Origin: Malus domestica
Lineage: Eukaryota > Streptophyta > Magnoliopsida > Rosales > Rosaceae
Assembly (NCBI RefSeq): GCF_042453785.1
Contig: NC_091675.1
Coordinates: forward strand, 53,454,501-53,518,500
Length of the DNA: 64,000 bases
Direction of reading: 5' to 3'
The position numbers and the translations under genes were made by a program. Positions 44,335 through 55,860 of the stretch are shown here, piece after piece. Numbering within the stretch: position 1 is the first letter of the stretch; each line of letters starts with the position of its first letter. The notes below the pieces were generated by a model. It was not told the origin of the DNA. It saw only the letters and a list, made by a program, of their open reading frames with translations, and made no database searches.

Positions 44335-45158
44335 ATGACGTTGAGGAAGGTTCAAGCTGTTCCCGTAACCAACGCGGAGAACAAGAACTTCCTCGCCGCA
44401 AGTGGTGGCACTTTGGGCATCACAACTCGAAGCCAGGCAAGAGCTTTTTCCGCCGTCTTTTCCACCCCTGCATCAACTCTGCCAACGGAACAAGAGCACT
44501 CGAGGCACGAGCCCCTGATCACCCTAGCCTCGCTAAGTGCGCCGAGGAAGGAAAGCCCGAGAAGGTACTCCGAGTCCTTGCTCTTCGATGCCGATTTGAG
44601 TAGCAGCTCAACCATGCAAGTCATGACCATTGGGACGACTTCAATCGAGGAGCAACTAACTCAAATGAAGGAAGCCATTGCAAGGCTCACAAGGACCGCG
44701 AAGGAGAAAGACTTGCAAATCGTCGCACTCGTAAACCAACATAGGTACAAAAACATCTTAAGGGAACTGGAGCAGAAGACATACCCTTTTTCGGATCTGA
44801 CATGGCCGCAATGCTAGATGACTTGTTAGAGAATAAGGTCATCGAGTTGCTTGAATGTAAGCGTCCGGAAGAGATGAATCGTGTTAACAATCCCAGGTAC
44901 TGCAAGTACCATCGTATCGTAAGTCATCCCGTTGGCAAGTGCTTCATCCTCAAGGAACTCATCATGAAGCTGGCACAACAAGGGCGAATCGAACTTGACC
45001 TAGAAGACACAACCGCAACGCACACTACTACGATTGTGTTTGGATCATTTGATCTCGTGCCTCTTCAAGTGATGCATGACCATTCCCGTCAATGCTCAAA
45101 TCACACGTCACCTTTTACACAACCATCACTAGGGCAAGCAACCAAGAACACCTACTAA
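44335..45158 (+). pseudogene. Gypsy gag, deleted copy (left arm of palindrome)
   Basis: It starts MTLRKVQAVPVTNAENKNFL. It continues through SLSAPRKESPRRYSESLLFD and EEQLTQMKEAIARLTRTAKE. It then jumps from IVALVNQ directly to YKNILRELEQKTYPF. Compared with the copy at 45507-47198 this omits the central retrotransposon gag domain (about 0.9 kb). A one-base shift at about 44800 leads to the frame with DMAAMLDDLLENKVIELLEC, YCKYHRIVSHPVGKCFILKE and ending near VFGSFDLVPLQ. Confidence 0.8.
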
Positions 45159-45506
45159 CGATGATGAAGGATGGACCTTGGTGACCGCTAAAAAGACAAG
45201 GAAGCCAATACTGCAAGCCACAAAGCTGAAGGTGGAGTAAGGGAGAAAGCACCGCTGTCATAACAATAGGAAGCCCAAAAGAAACATAAAAGTTGCTAAG
45301 CCAACATACGTTGGGAGATATAACCCGATTAGTGTTGTAATAAAGAGACACAAAATCCGAACAATCCTCTTTAACCACCCGACTAGGGCGAGCGTGCTTT
45401 CTCAATGTACCTTAGATAGTTTTTTGGACCAAATCGCAAGAAATGGCACTCGGCAGAGAATGCTGGGCAGTGAGAGCAATTCATAATTTTGATCTCTGGT
45501 TATGAC
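45159..45506. other. Centre of the gag palindrome
   Basis: This short spacer separates the plus and minus gag copies. No ORF of a known family is visible. Confidence 0.5.
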
Positions 45507-47198
45507 TCATTCTTTCTCCCTGTTTTCCTTAGGCGTGAGATCAAAGGATCCAAACACAATCATAGTAGTGTGCGTCGTGGCCGTGTCTTCTAGGTCGAGT
45601 TCAGTTCCCCCTTGTTGTGCCAGCTTCATGATGAGTTCCTTGAGGATGAAGCACTTGCTGACGGGATGACTTATGCTACGATGGTACTTGCAGTGCTTGG
45701 GATCGTTAACGCAATTCATCTCTTCGGGATGCTTGCATTCAAGCAGCTCGATGACCTTTTTCTTTAACAGGTCGTTTAGCATTGCGGCCATGTAAGAGTT
45801 CGAAAAAGGGTACGTCTTCTGCTTTAGTTCCCTCAAGGTGTTTTTGTACCTATCTTAGGTGTGAGAAGGCTTACCTCTATTTATCTCCTTTGCTTTGTTC
45901 TTAGAGGAGATTTTGATGGGTACAGATGAGGTTTTGGTAGGGATAGTGTTGATGGTAAAAGTTTCCTTGGCGGGCTTCTTCCCATGATTGTCCACCTTCG
46001 AAGAAAACACCTTGTCCTTCTTGAAGTTAGTGATTGGCTCTTTTTTTCCATGATAGGCGATGCTCAACTCCATGTCGTGGGAACGGGTGGTTAACTTTTT
46101 GAAGGTCCGCGGTTTGATGCCTTGAAGGATGTAGTGTAATCCTCATTACATGCCTTGGATGCACATCTCGATTGAGGAGATCTTCGATAGTCTGTCTTTG
46201 CAGTCGAGGCTTAAAGTGCGCCACCGGTTGATGTAGTCAACGACTGGCTCGTCATTCCATTACTTCGACTTGTAAGCTCTAGCATGCTTACAGTGCGGCG
46301 GGTGCTGTAGAAGCGGTTCAAGAACTCTTGCTCCAATTGCTCCCAGCTGCTAATGGACTCAGGCTCTAGGTCCGTGTACCAGTCGAACGCATTCCTCTTC
46401 AGAGAGCAAACAAACTGCTTTGCGAGGTAGTCTCTTTCAGTCCTTGCGTTGTTACAAGTTTTGACCAAATAGGCGACGTGTTACTTTGGGTTTCCTTTTC
46501 CGTCAAACTGCAAGAACTTTGGCAGATGATAACCCCTCAGCATACGCAAGCTATCAATCCTCTTGGTATATGGCTTTGAGTACAACAGTACATCCCGCGA
46601 AGTGCCTCCACCTTGTGTTTTGACGGTGTTGGCAATCATGTCCTGGGGTTGCTGGATGGAAAAAGAGCCTATGAGTGCCGTTGCTTGGTCTGGCTTCTCC
46701 TCGACTTTTTCTATCGGAGGCTCCTCATCGTCCTCGTCTTCTTTCTAATGGATCAACCTTTGGGTCGACTTTCACGTTGTGATGTGCCTCCAGTTGGTTG
46801 ACGAGTGCGGCAATTTGCAAGTCTTTCTTCTCTGCGGTCCTTGTGAGCCTTGCAATCGCTTCCTTCATTTGAGCCAACTGCTCATCGATTTAAGTCGTCC
46901 CGATGGTCATAATTTGCATGGCTGAGCTGCTGCTTGAGTCAGCATCAGAGAGCAAGGACTCGGAGTACCTTCTCGGGTTTTCCTCCCTCGGCGCACTTAG
47001 TGAGGCCAGGGTGATCACAGGCTCGTGCCTTGGGTGATATTGTTCATTCGGTAGAGTTGATGCAGGGGTGGAAGACACGACTGAAATAGCTCTTACCTTG
47101 CTTTGAGTTGTGACGTCTGAAGTGCCACCATTTTCAGCGAGGAAGTTCTTGTTCTTCGCATTGGTTGCGGGAATAGATTGAACCTTTCTTGACGCCAT
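45507..47198 (-). pseudogene. Gypsy gag, longer copy (right arm of palindrome)
   Basis: The start is MASRKVQSIPATNAKNKNFL at 47198. It then runs PRRYSESLLSDADSSSSSAM and EQLAQMKEAIARLTRTAEK. The central retrotransposon gag domain follows, with RDYLAKQFVCSLKRNAFDWY, SSWEQLEQEFLNRFYS and LSLDCKDRLSKISS. Next comes MELSIAYHGKKEPI, and the C-terminal block YCKYHRSISHPVSKCFILKE ends before 45507. Several stops and frame changes split it. This is the structural protein of a Ty3/gypsy element, inactive here. Confidence 0.8.
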
Positions 47199-47379
47199 TT
47201 GTGCCCTTTTGCGGATTTGAAGATAAAGATGAGAGGTAGAGATGGTTCCACTGGGCGTGCCAAATTTGTAAACACGAATTTTCCTGCGATGAATGAAACA
47301 AGAACACGTGTACAAAATAATATTTTGTATTAATTTTGGGATTACAATCTCTTTTACGATTTGATCCTCTGATTCTATC

Positions 47380-47850
47380 TTTGTAAGGTGTAGATTTGTG
47401 GATGGGTTGTTAATCCAAAGGGTTGTCGGGGCTTGATCTAAGGATGAACAGTGGTGCATATTTGTTGATGTTGTTGTTCCAAAGGGCTGTCGGAGCTTGA
47501 TCTTAGGATGAACGAATCTTCAAGGGCTTTTAGGGCTTGATCTTGATGAACAGTTGGGTGGATTTCTTCGAGGGCCGTTGGGGTTGATCTTGATGAACGA
47601 GGATGAACAGATCGTCAAGGGCATTCGAGGCTTGATCTTAATGAACAGTTGTGTGGATTTCTTCAAGGGTTGTTGGACTTGATCTTGATCAACGAGGATG
47701 AACGGATCTTCAAGGGACTTCGAGGCTTGATCTTGATGAACGATGAACGGATCTTCAAGGGCATTCGGGCTTGATCTTGATGAACAGTTGTGTGGATTTC
47801 TTCAAGGGCCTTCGGGATTTGATCTTGATGAACATTTCTCTAAGGATTTG
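47380..47850 (-). repeat. Leader tandem repeats of the gypsy element (right arm)
   Basis: The plus strand shows GGCTTGATCTTGATGAACAG and TTGTGTGGATTTCTTCAAGG repeated several times. This is the reverse complement of the units at 43735-44130. Confidence 0.85.
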
Positions 47851-47944
47851 ATGAAGAACGAAGAGAGCTTTCTCAATCTTTCAGGATTCTTGGGAATTTG
47901 GGAGGTTGCATGCTTGAAAGTTTTAGAGTTTCAAAGCTTCAAGG

Positions 47945-48656
47945 ATTTGGGGCGGGAAAATTTCAACGGTTCGGTTCAGTGTGGTTTCGCTTAAATTTGT
48001 TACTAAAATCGTAGGTTCGGTTTATGATGGTTTTGGTTCGGTTCATGCAGGTTTACGGTTCATGCCGGTTTACGGTTCTAACCAAAATTATATATATGTT
48101 TTTTCTAATTTTCTACTTCTAATACCAAACACATATTTCAACCACAAATTCAAGTAAATTTGAGTTTCCACTACTAGATCTACAAGATTTGTGACCGGAA
48201 GATAGAGTTTGTGCATATAAATATAAATCAAAATATAGAAAAGCTTATATCAAGACCAAAGTGTAGATTTTAAACAAAAACTAAAATGTACATAATGCAT
48301 AATATACTGGAAAAGAAAGGAGAAAATAATGTAGAGGGAGAAAAGTGATAAAACAACAAAGGAGGGGGAGAAAGTGAAGAAAAATATTAGGCTTATGCAC
48401 ATGGTCTTCTTGGAAAAATGTCTTGTTTATATAAAAATAATAATAAAACAATAATTTATATTAAAAGCGGTTCGATCTGGTTCCTCCGGATCTTAATATT
48501 TCGAAACCAGAACCGGAACCGTTTGAAACGGTTCGGTTTGATTTTTGTTCCAGTTTTAACTTTTTTGGTCAACACGGTTTTTTACGGTTTTTTTTGTCAC
48601 GGTTCGATTCGATTCGATTCGATTTTCCGGTTTGGCGGTTTTTATGCCCACCCCTA
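47945..48656. mobile_element. Possible hAT-like element with GGTTCGGTT-rich ends
   Basis: The left part (TTGGGGCGGGAAAATTTCAA, then repeated GGTTCGGTT) and the right part in reverse complement (TAGGGGTGGGCATAAAAACC, then CCAAACCGG) look like inverted ends. The right end has the TAGGGGTGGGC terminus common in plant hAT MITEs. I found no convincing 8-bp duplication. It has no coding capacity. Confidence 0.45.
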
Positions 48657-48692
48657 GTTGAAGGTTATCCATGAAGAAAAGATATCCCTACT

Positions 48693-48966
48693 TGTTTGTA
48701 CCATACTTGACCAATCCCGAAACTACTGAGCATCGGTCAACATTATACCGTCAAGGACCCAGAAGAGCTTCCCTTCAACCAGGAGGCCAATCACAATGCA
48801 ACACGTGTCGACATCAGAAGCCAATCACAGCGCGACACGTGTCAACATCAGAAGCCAATCACAACACGACACGTGTCAATGTCAGAACAAAACTAGAAAC
48901 TCTCTTCTATAAATAGGGATCATTCTCCCACAATAATCTCTAATGTCATTTTGTACTAAACTATTC
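48693..48966 (+). mobile_element. LTR, forward, truncated
   Basis: It begins TGTTTGTACCATACTTGACC and is colinear with 55431-55860 through TATAAATAGG and TGTACTAAACTATTC. It stops there and is joined to an inverted LTR. It carries three copies of a ~34-bp unit with CCAATCACA and ACACGTGTC. No polypurine tract precedes it, so it may be a 5' LTR. Confidence 0.8.
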
Positions 48967-49420
48967 GCTTGGTTGCTTCGGTCACTAGTGAGGCTAAGTA
49001 TGTAAATGAATAGAGACAGAGAAGCAAACACAAGATATACGTGGTTCACCCAGATTGGCTACGTCCACGGAGTAGAGGAGTTCTCATTCATTATGAAGGG
49101 TTTACACAAATACATAGGTTCAAGCTTTCCTTTTGTGAGTTTTAGTGAATAGTTTAGTACAAAATGACATTAGAGATTATTGTGGGAAAATGATCCTTAT
49201 TTATAGAAGAGAGTTTCTAGTTTTGTTCTAACATTGACACGTGTCGTGTTGTGATTGGTTTCTGATGTTGACACGTGTCACGCTGTGATTGGCTTCTGAT
49301 GTCGACACGTGTCACACTGTGATTGGCCTCTTGGTTGAAGGGAAGCTCTTCTGGGTCCTTGACGGTATAACGTTGACCGGTGCTCAGTAGTTTCGGGATT
49401 GGTCAAGTATGGTACAAACA
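48964..49420 (-). mobile_element. LTR, inverted, nearly complete
   Basis: On the minus strand it runs from TGTTTGTACC at 49420 to CCAAGCGAA at 48964 and lacks only the last ~7 bases. On the minus strand it is preceded by a polypurine tract (AACTTAGGGGAGCAC), so it is a 3' LTR. Its internal region therefore lies to the right. Confidence 0.85.
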
Positions 49421-52413
49421 GTGCTCCCCTAAGTTCCCGAGTGAGGGAAGCTCCTCGGTTGGGGACCTGAAAAATCCAAGTCACTGAGTGGTTCTGAGAC
49501 TTCCGAGTATCAAGGTGCAGTAGCATATGGTGGGAGTCCCCCAAGTCTTCAGGCGAGGAGAGTTGCCGAATGAGGTGTCTTGCTTGCTACTAATTTGTCA
49601 AAGTAACGAAGCCTTGTTTTGATGTCACACCTTCATATATGCCTTATCCAAAAATATTTCAAGCTGGTTTTAGCTTTGCGAGGGCCCAAAATTTTTGTGT
49701 AGCCCAAAACTGCTCATTTGTTTTCAAGCCCACGAAAAGAGGGGATCCAGTGCATTTGTTCATTTTTTATTTGGTTGGCAAGCCCAAAGAGGAGAAGAGG
49801 TCTGTGCCCACTCCCCTTTATTTATTTTATTTTATTTTTTTTGTGAAGCCTAATGCTTTCTTGCTTCATGTCGGGAGGTAGAGAAATAATAACAATGAGA
49901 CTCAAAGTTTCATCCCTTTGCCTGTGTCTTCTTCCCCATTTCCCTGGATTGTTCTCAATATGGCACTGTTCATTTATTCCTTTTGTCCGTCACTTTTTGT
50001 GGCCTTTAGCTTTTCTTTTGCTTTGCCTTTTCCTTTCTTTGCTGGAAAGGTTTTCATTTCCACTAAAAATCTGAATTATTCCAAAGCCATGTTGCAGGAA
50101 ATGTGGGTGTTGGAGCCAAGGAAGTGAAGGAGGGAGTTAACGTAGAGGGAGCGGTAGCTCTTCAATATAACACCATTCTTTGTAGCTCAAATCGCAAGGT
50201 TGTCTTCATGAAAATTGTTCCTTAGCTTGTGAACTACAACATATCCAAATTTGAGATCCATCGGAGTAGTACAACTCCAGATATTCAGGTATGATGAGTG
50301 ACTGTTCATCATTTTTCTGTTAACCCGTCAGACTTATTGTGAGCTTCGAAACTTCATGTTCTCTTGTTCAGATCAACATACTTTCTTCATCGAAGTTTTT
50401 CCTCACCTAGATCCAGGTTGAGGGTGAGTTGTTTGTCGTTCTCACTCTACATGTAGTTCTGGATTCGGTATGTTGCTTGCTCAAGCTCAACCGGGACAAC
50501 TGCTTCTGTACCAAAAGCAAGTGAGAATGGAGTTTCTCCTGTGGAAGTCCGATATGAAGTGCGGTATGACCAAAGAACTTGGGGTACGAATTTTGGCCAA
50601 CAACCTTTAGCTTTGTCCAAGCTAGTTTTCAGAGTGCGCTTGATTATTTTGTTAACGGCCTCAACTTGTCCATTAAACTGGGGATGGGCTGGAGAGGCAA
50701 AACATAAGTTGATGTTGAACTTAGAGCAGAACATCCTGAACTTCTTGTTGTTGAACTGTCGCTCATTGTCCGTGACTATCGCATTGGGAATGCCGAATCT
50801 GCAGAGGATGTTCTTCCATACGAAGTCTTGTATTTTTTCCTCAGTAATGGTTGCCAAGGGTTCTACTTCAACCCACTTTGTGAAGTAGTCAACTGCAACG
50901 ATTGCATAGCGGACCTTGCCCTTCCCTGCAGGCATTGGGCCGATCAAATCAAGTCCCCATTGGGCGAAGGGCCAAGGGCTGATCAAATCAAGTCCCCATC
51001 TATCAAATTTCTGCAACTCATGCTCTTCCTCAGTGGAGCTGAATTTTGGACATCTTATAGTTCTTGAGCAGATGAACAACTTTCACGAAGGAAATGTTTC
51101 TATTTGAGTGACGGAAGTTAGAGTGTTGAAGCTTCAAACATGACGGTCAGATTTCTGCAAGCTTCAAAGCTGCTGCGGTGTTTCGAAGATCTGGAGATAT
51201 TCAACCGTTAGTTTGTTCTGAATTTTTGATATGTTAAGGAAGAGATGATGAGGCACAACTTCGATGAAGAAAGTATGTTGATCTGAACAAGAGAAAATGA
51301 AGTTTCGAAGCTCACAATAAGTTTGACGGGTTAACAGAAAAATGATGAACAGCTACTCATCATACCTGACTTTCTGAATTTTTACTGCTCCGACGGATCT
51401 CAAATTTGGATATGTTGTAGTTCACAAGGTGAGGAAAAACTTCAATGAAGAAAGTATGTTGATCTAAACAAGAGAACATGATGTTTCGAAGCTCATAATC
51501 AGTCTGACGGGTTAACAGAAAAATGATGAATAGTCACTCATCATACCTGAGTATCTGGAGTTGTACTACTCCGATGGATCTCAAATTTGGATATGTTGTA
51601 TTTCACAAGCTAAGGAACAATTTTCATGAAGACAACCTTGCGATTTGAGCTACAAAGAATGGTGTTATATTGTAGAGCTACCGCTCCCTCTACGTTAACT
51701 CCCTCCTTCACTTCCTTGGCTCCAACACCCATATTTCCTTCAACATGGCTTTGGAATAATCCAGATTTTTAGTGGAAATGAAAACCTTTCCAACAAAGAA
51801 AGGAAAAGGCAAAGCAAAAGAAAAGCTAAAGGCCACAAAAAGTGACGGACAAAACGAATAAATGAACAGTGCCATATTGAGAACAGTCTAGGGAAATGGG
51901 GAAGAAAACACAGGCAAAGGGATGAGACTTTGAGTCTTATTGTTATTATTTCTCTACCTCCCGACATGAAGCAAGAAAGCATTGGGCTTCACAAAAAAAA
52001 AAAATACAATAAATAAAGGGGAGTAGGCACATACCTCTTCTCCTCTTTGGGCTTGCCAACCAAATAAAAAATGAACAAAGGCACTGGATCCCCTCTTTTC
52101 GTGGGCTTGAAAACAAATGAGCAGTTTTGGGCTACACAAAAATTTTGGGACCTCGCAAAGCTAAAACCAGCTTGAAATATTTTTGGATAAGGCATATATG
52201 AAGGTGTGACATTAAAACAAGGCTTCGTTACTTTGACAAATTAGTAGCAAGCAAGACACCTCATTCGGCAACTCTCCTCGCCTGAAGACTTGGGGGACTC
52301 CCACCATATGCTATTGCACCTTGATACTCGGAAGTCTCACAACCACTCAGTGACTTGGATTTTTCAAGTCTCCAACCGAGAAGTTTTCCTCACTCGGGAA
52401 ATTAAGGGAACAC
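49421..52413. repeat. 1-kb inverted repeat around an integrase fragment
   Basis: The left arm 49421 to about 50413 is the reverse complement of the right arm, about 51424-52413. Shared marks include the polypurine tract at the outer edges, CGGCAACTCTCCTCGCCTGA, ATTTTTGGATAAGGCATATA and AAGAAAGTATGTTGATCT. Identity is high by eye. The right arm side has an extra tandem copy of its inner end (about 51250-51423). The spacer is about 1 kb. Confidence 0.88.
50447..51079 (-). pseudogene. Ty3/gypsy integrase fragment
   Basis: An open frame of 210 codons encodes an integrase core. It has WGLDLIGPMPAGKGKVRYAI with DYFTKWVE (first Asp), FGIPNAIVTDNERQF (second Asp; Gly changed to Glu), and FNGQVEAVNKIIKRTLK (Glu). 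It ends WSYRTSYRTSTGETPFSLAF and EAVVPVELE. A short in-frame duplication of about 39 bp (50940-51000) repeats WGLDLI. The rest of pol is absent. It lies between the arms of the inverted repeat and reads towards the inverted LTR at 48964-49420. Confidence 0.85.
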
Positions 52414-52616
52414 TACCTCAAACTACATACTTCACTCACAAAGCTTCAACAATACAAGTTTCAACAAAAGAAAAAATTCAGAGAACTTTCTGAAGAAGGC
52501 TTTGGTGTATTTAACATAATACGTTGAAATGAAGCAAAACTTATTTATTAATATTTTCGATAAGCTACAAATATGTACATATACATGAGTCAAAATAAAC
52601 AAACAAGAAGGAGCCT

Positions 52617-53291
52617 TCACAAAGGTTGCTTAGGGGAAGTCTCAGCATTCGGTAGAGCCCCAGAAGGAGAAAGCACCGGAGGGTGGTTATCCGGAGCCTC
52701 AGTACTGGACAGAACCCCAGAAGGAGGAGGTATTGGAGGTTGATCATTTGGAGCTTCATTATGCGGTACAGCCCCAGAAGACGAAGGCAATAAATGCCTT
52801 TGGAACAAACCTACAAACCTTTGATGATCAAGTAAAGCCTGACCATCAGATTCCTGCATCTGGTCAAGCTTCATCTTCATATTTGTAGCATAGTCATGCG
52901 CGAGCCTGTGCAACTATTTATTCTCATGCTTGAGCCCTCTAATCTCCTGTTTGAGACTTATCACTTCAGCCGCCAATGATTCAACTTGGCGGGTTCTAGC
53001 AAATAGGCGTTGGGCCATATTAGACACAGAACCTGCACATTGAACACTGAGAGCCAGAGAATCCTTAACAGCCAACTCATCAGACCGTTTGGAAAGTAGT
53101 CTGTTATCTTTGGGAGTGAGAATGTTCCTGGCCACCACCGTAGCGGTCATATCATTCTTCATCACGGAGTCCCCAACGGTAAGAGGACCAGTAGGGGATA
53201 AGAAAGAGGGGCGCCATATGTTGTCTTGAGAAGGCATCCATGCCTCATCACCAAAGTTCAAGTCAAAACGACGGTCGGATGGGCCAGACAT
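52617..53291 (-). pseudogene. Antisense ORF, copy B (one nonsense codon)
   Basis: The ORF is homologous to 28164-28838, starting MSGPSDRRFDLNFGDEA at 53291 and ending TSPKQPL. The frame is open except for TAG at about 52914-52916, where copy A has CAG (Gln in ENKQLH). This is a single C-to-T change. The coiled-coil and Pro-rich tail are otherwise kept, with mostly conservative substitutions. A TATA-like stretch lies about 110 bp upstream on its strand (complement of CCCTTATAAAACG near 53397). Confidence 0.7.
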
Positions 53292-53399
53292 TCTCAGAAA
53301 TGATGAAGGAGAATGAGGTGCAATAAATCTCTGAAGTAAGGGGAAAATTCCTATAAGCAATAACTCTCTGAATGTACTTCTTACACACAATTGGTGCCC

Positions 53400-55356
53400 T
53401 TATAAAACGAAAGGCAACAGGGTCGTTGGTTCAAAAATCAAAGAATCATTACTCTCCGGATTCCGAAGAGGCACCACTCTCTACACTCAACATCAACTCC
53501 TCGGGTACCACATATAACTTTGCCAAAGATCTCTGACAAAGTTTAGGCATGAGAATTTCGAAGTTCCAGCTACCCTACTATTACCCACAAGGGTAAAGGA
53601 ACAGCACCACTGCTTGACAACTGGAAAGTCCCTATGTGTGTCGACCTCCGTGTTCCGTGGCAAGACAGACTGGCAAGAACGTCCAACCTTTACTCACATT
53701 CGAGAAAAGACTTCCAACATAAATACTTTCTCAAAAACCGAAATGGCGCCGCTCTTCGAATCTCGAGAGCCAGACTCCCAACATACTTTCTTAAAAACCG
53801 AAGCGGCACCATTTTCCGAATCTCAAGAGCCAGATCCCCGATGGGATTGCTTGTTCGAAAACCGAAGAGGCACAACTCTCAGAACTTCGAGAGCCAGATT
53901 TCCTTAGATAAAGCTTGTCTGTAATCTTCACACGCAACATCAGCTTTCCAGATACCACATACCACTTTTTCAAAGTGCGCTGACAAAGTTAAAACACGTG
54001 AAGCTGGCAGCTCCCACTACATTGCTGTGACCAAGAAGGATAAAGGAATAGCATTACTACTTGCTATTGGGAAATCCCTATATATGTCGATCTCCCTCCT
54101 CCACAGACAGGCAAACCTGCAAAAATGCTCAACTCTTTCTCGCATTTGAGAATGCACTCTCAACATAACCTCTCGAAATACTCAGCTTTATTTCCCCCCG
54201 ATAATACTTCAGCAAATAAGCCACACCAAGAACAAGAGTATCTCATATCACCAGGGTCAAAAACAAGAGTATCCCATATCATGATTTCTCCATGTCCTTG
54301 TCTTTGTCCTTGTCCACACCTGCAGGACAAGGAGAAAGAGAGCAGTCAGTCGGAACCTGAAATCAAACCTCCAATCTGGAACTGACTGCCTGGGACCTTT
54401 GCCTGGTTGCTTACTTAGCATTGCTCTCGAGTACTCATCCTCAACTGCTATCAAGGTCATGAATTCCTCCGGCAAATACCTCATGACAGTTGATCAGATA
54501 TTGGCTCTTTACACTGAAGCTGCCAAGCGTGGATGAGTCACTATGAATGAATGTTCTGAATGACCATTTAAATGCAAAGGTTGCACACCACTTCTGCCAT
54601 GCAAAAGATTGAAGCAGAAGGTTCAACGATGAGCTGAAACAGATCACTACAGCACGACACCTTTCCATACCACATTCACAATTCTGTTAACAGCAAGAGT
54701 ATCCCATATCATCAGGGTTGATCATACTCTAGATTTGATGGACTTGTTTTGACCCTCAAATTCTTGAGTCGACTCACTAAGGCGTCGTGAACTGCACGTG
54801 CCGATTCACCACTCTTGAATCAAATCCTTAAAGATCAAGCTACCAACGGTCCTTGAAGATATCACAAGCCCGATTCAAGATCAAGTGTCCACCACCCTGA
54901 ATCAAATCCAGTTCAAGAATAAACCTGTGGAAAGTTACTTCTTCAAAAGCAAAAGTATTTCATATCATCTCTTCTCATTTTTCTTCCCTTTATCCTTCAT
55001 GCTGCCTGCAAGATAGGGAGAATGAGAACAATCAGCCGGAACTCGAAATCACATATCTGATCTAGGACTGATTGCTTGGAGCTCTAATTGCTTACCTTGT
55101 CTGCCACCTCTTTCGACAGATCTCTTAGCTCGGCGACTTGGGGGACTCCTACTACATGGTTTGTATCGCGTTTGACCAAGCCTAAAACTACAAGTAAGCT
55201 TCAAGTGAAAATGATACATTACCTTGTGCATCTCCACCGGTTAAAGACACCACCCCTGAATGGAGGAAGCGTACTTCCAGAGAAGATGCCACATCTACCT
55301 ATGAGAAAGATAAGGCAAGTGAAGACGATACCACACCTCGGTACTTAGAAGTTTCG
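53400..55356. other. Noncoding internal region of copy B
   Basis: It contains a few CGAATCTCGAGAGCCAGA-type units, far fewer than copy A, and repeated AGTATCCCATATCA blocks. No gene is visible. Confidence 0.6.
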
Positions 55357-55430
55357 TGATTACTCAGCGGCTTGGATCTTGCAAGTCCCCAACCGAGGAG
55401 CTTCCCTCACTCGGGAACTTAAGGGAGCAC

Positions 55431-55860
55431 TGTTTGTACCATACTTGACCAATCCCGAAACTACTGAGTACCGGTCAACGTTATACCGTCAAGGACCCAG
55501 AAGAGCTTCCCTTCAACCAGGAGGCCAATCACAATGCGACACGTGTCGACATCAGAAGCCAATCACAGCGCGACACGTGTCAATGTCAGAACAAAACTAG
55601 AAACTCTCTTCTATAAATAGGGATCATTCTCCCACAATAATCTCTAATGTCATTTTGTACTAAACTATTCACTAGAACTCACAAAAGGAGAGCTTGAACC
55701 TATGTATTTGTGTAAACCCTTCACAATGAATGAGAACTCCTCTACTCCGTGGACGTAGCCAATCTGGGTGAACCACGTATATCTTGTGTTTGCTTCTCTG
55801 TCTCTATTCATTTACATACTTATCCTCACTAGTGACCGAAACAACCAAGCGAAGGTCACA
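55431..55860 (+). mobile_element. Complete 3' LTR of copy B, 430 bp
   Basis: The LTR runs TGTTTGTACC to AAGGTCACA. U3 holds two ~34-bp units with CCAATCACA and ACACGTGTC. TATAAATAG is at 55612-55620. The R-U5 part ends after CACTAGTGACC. A polypurine tract lies immediately upstream. Confidence 0.85.

Larger units (their letters stand above)
51424..55860 (+). mobile_element. LTR element copy B (3' part)
   Basis: This forward segment has the post-integrase region, a first polypurine-like tract at about 52388-52413, the antisense ORF, noncoding repeats, a second polypurine tract (AACTTAAGGGAGCAC, 55417-55430) and a complete LTR. It matches copy A over most of its length. It has no gag or RT. 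Confidence 0.8.

Noticed and set aside
47945..48656. An 8-bp target duplication (CTTCAAGG / GTTGAAGG) for the GGTTCGG-rich element
   Set aside because: Only 6 of 8 positions match and the left boundary is uncertain, so I do not claim it.
49853..50074. Hydrophobic open frames at 49853-50127 and their mirror at 51740-52195 as membrane proteins
   Set aside because: They lie in T-rich retroelement sequence, occur in both arms of an inverted repeat, and have no recognisable family.
48693..55860. A single intact LTR retrotransposon from TG at 48693 to CA at 55860
   Set aside because: The left LTR is cut, an inverted LTR and inverted internal region follow, gag and RT are missing, and flanking 5-bp sequences (CTACT, AAACC) do not match.
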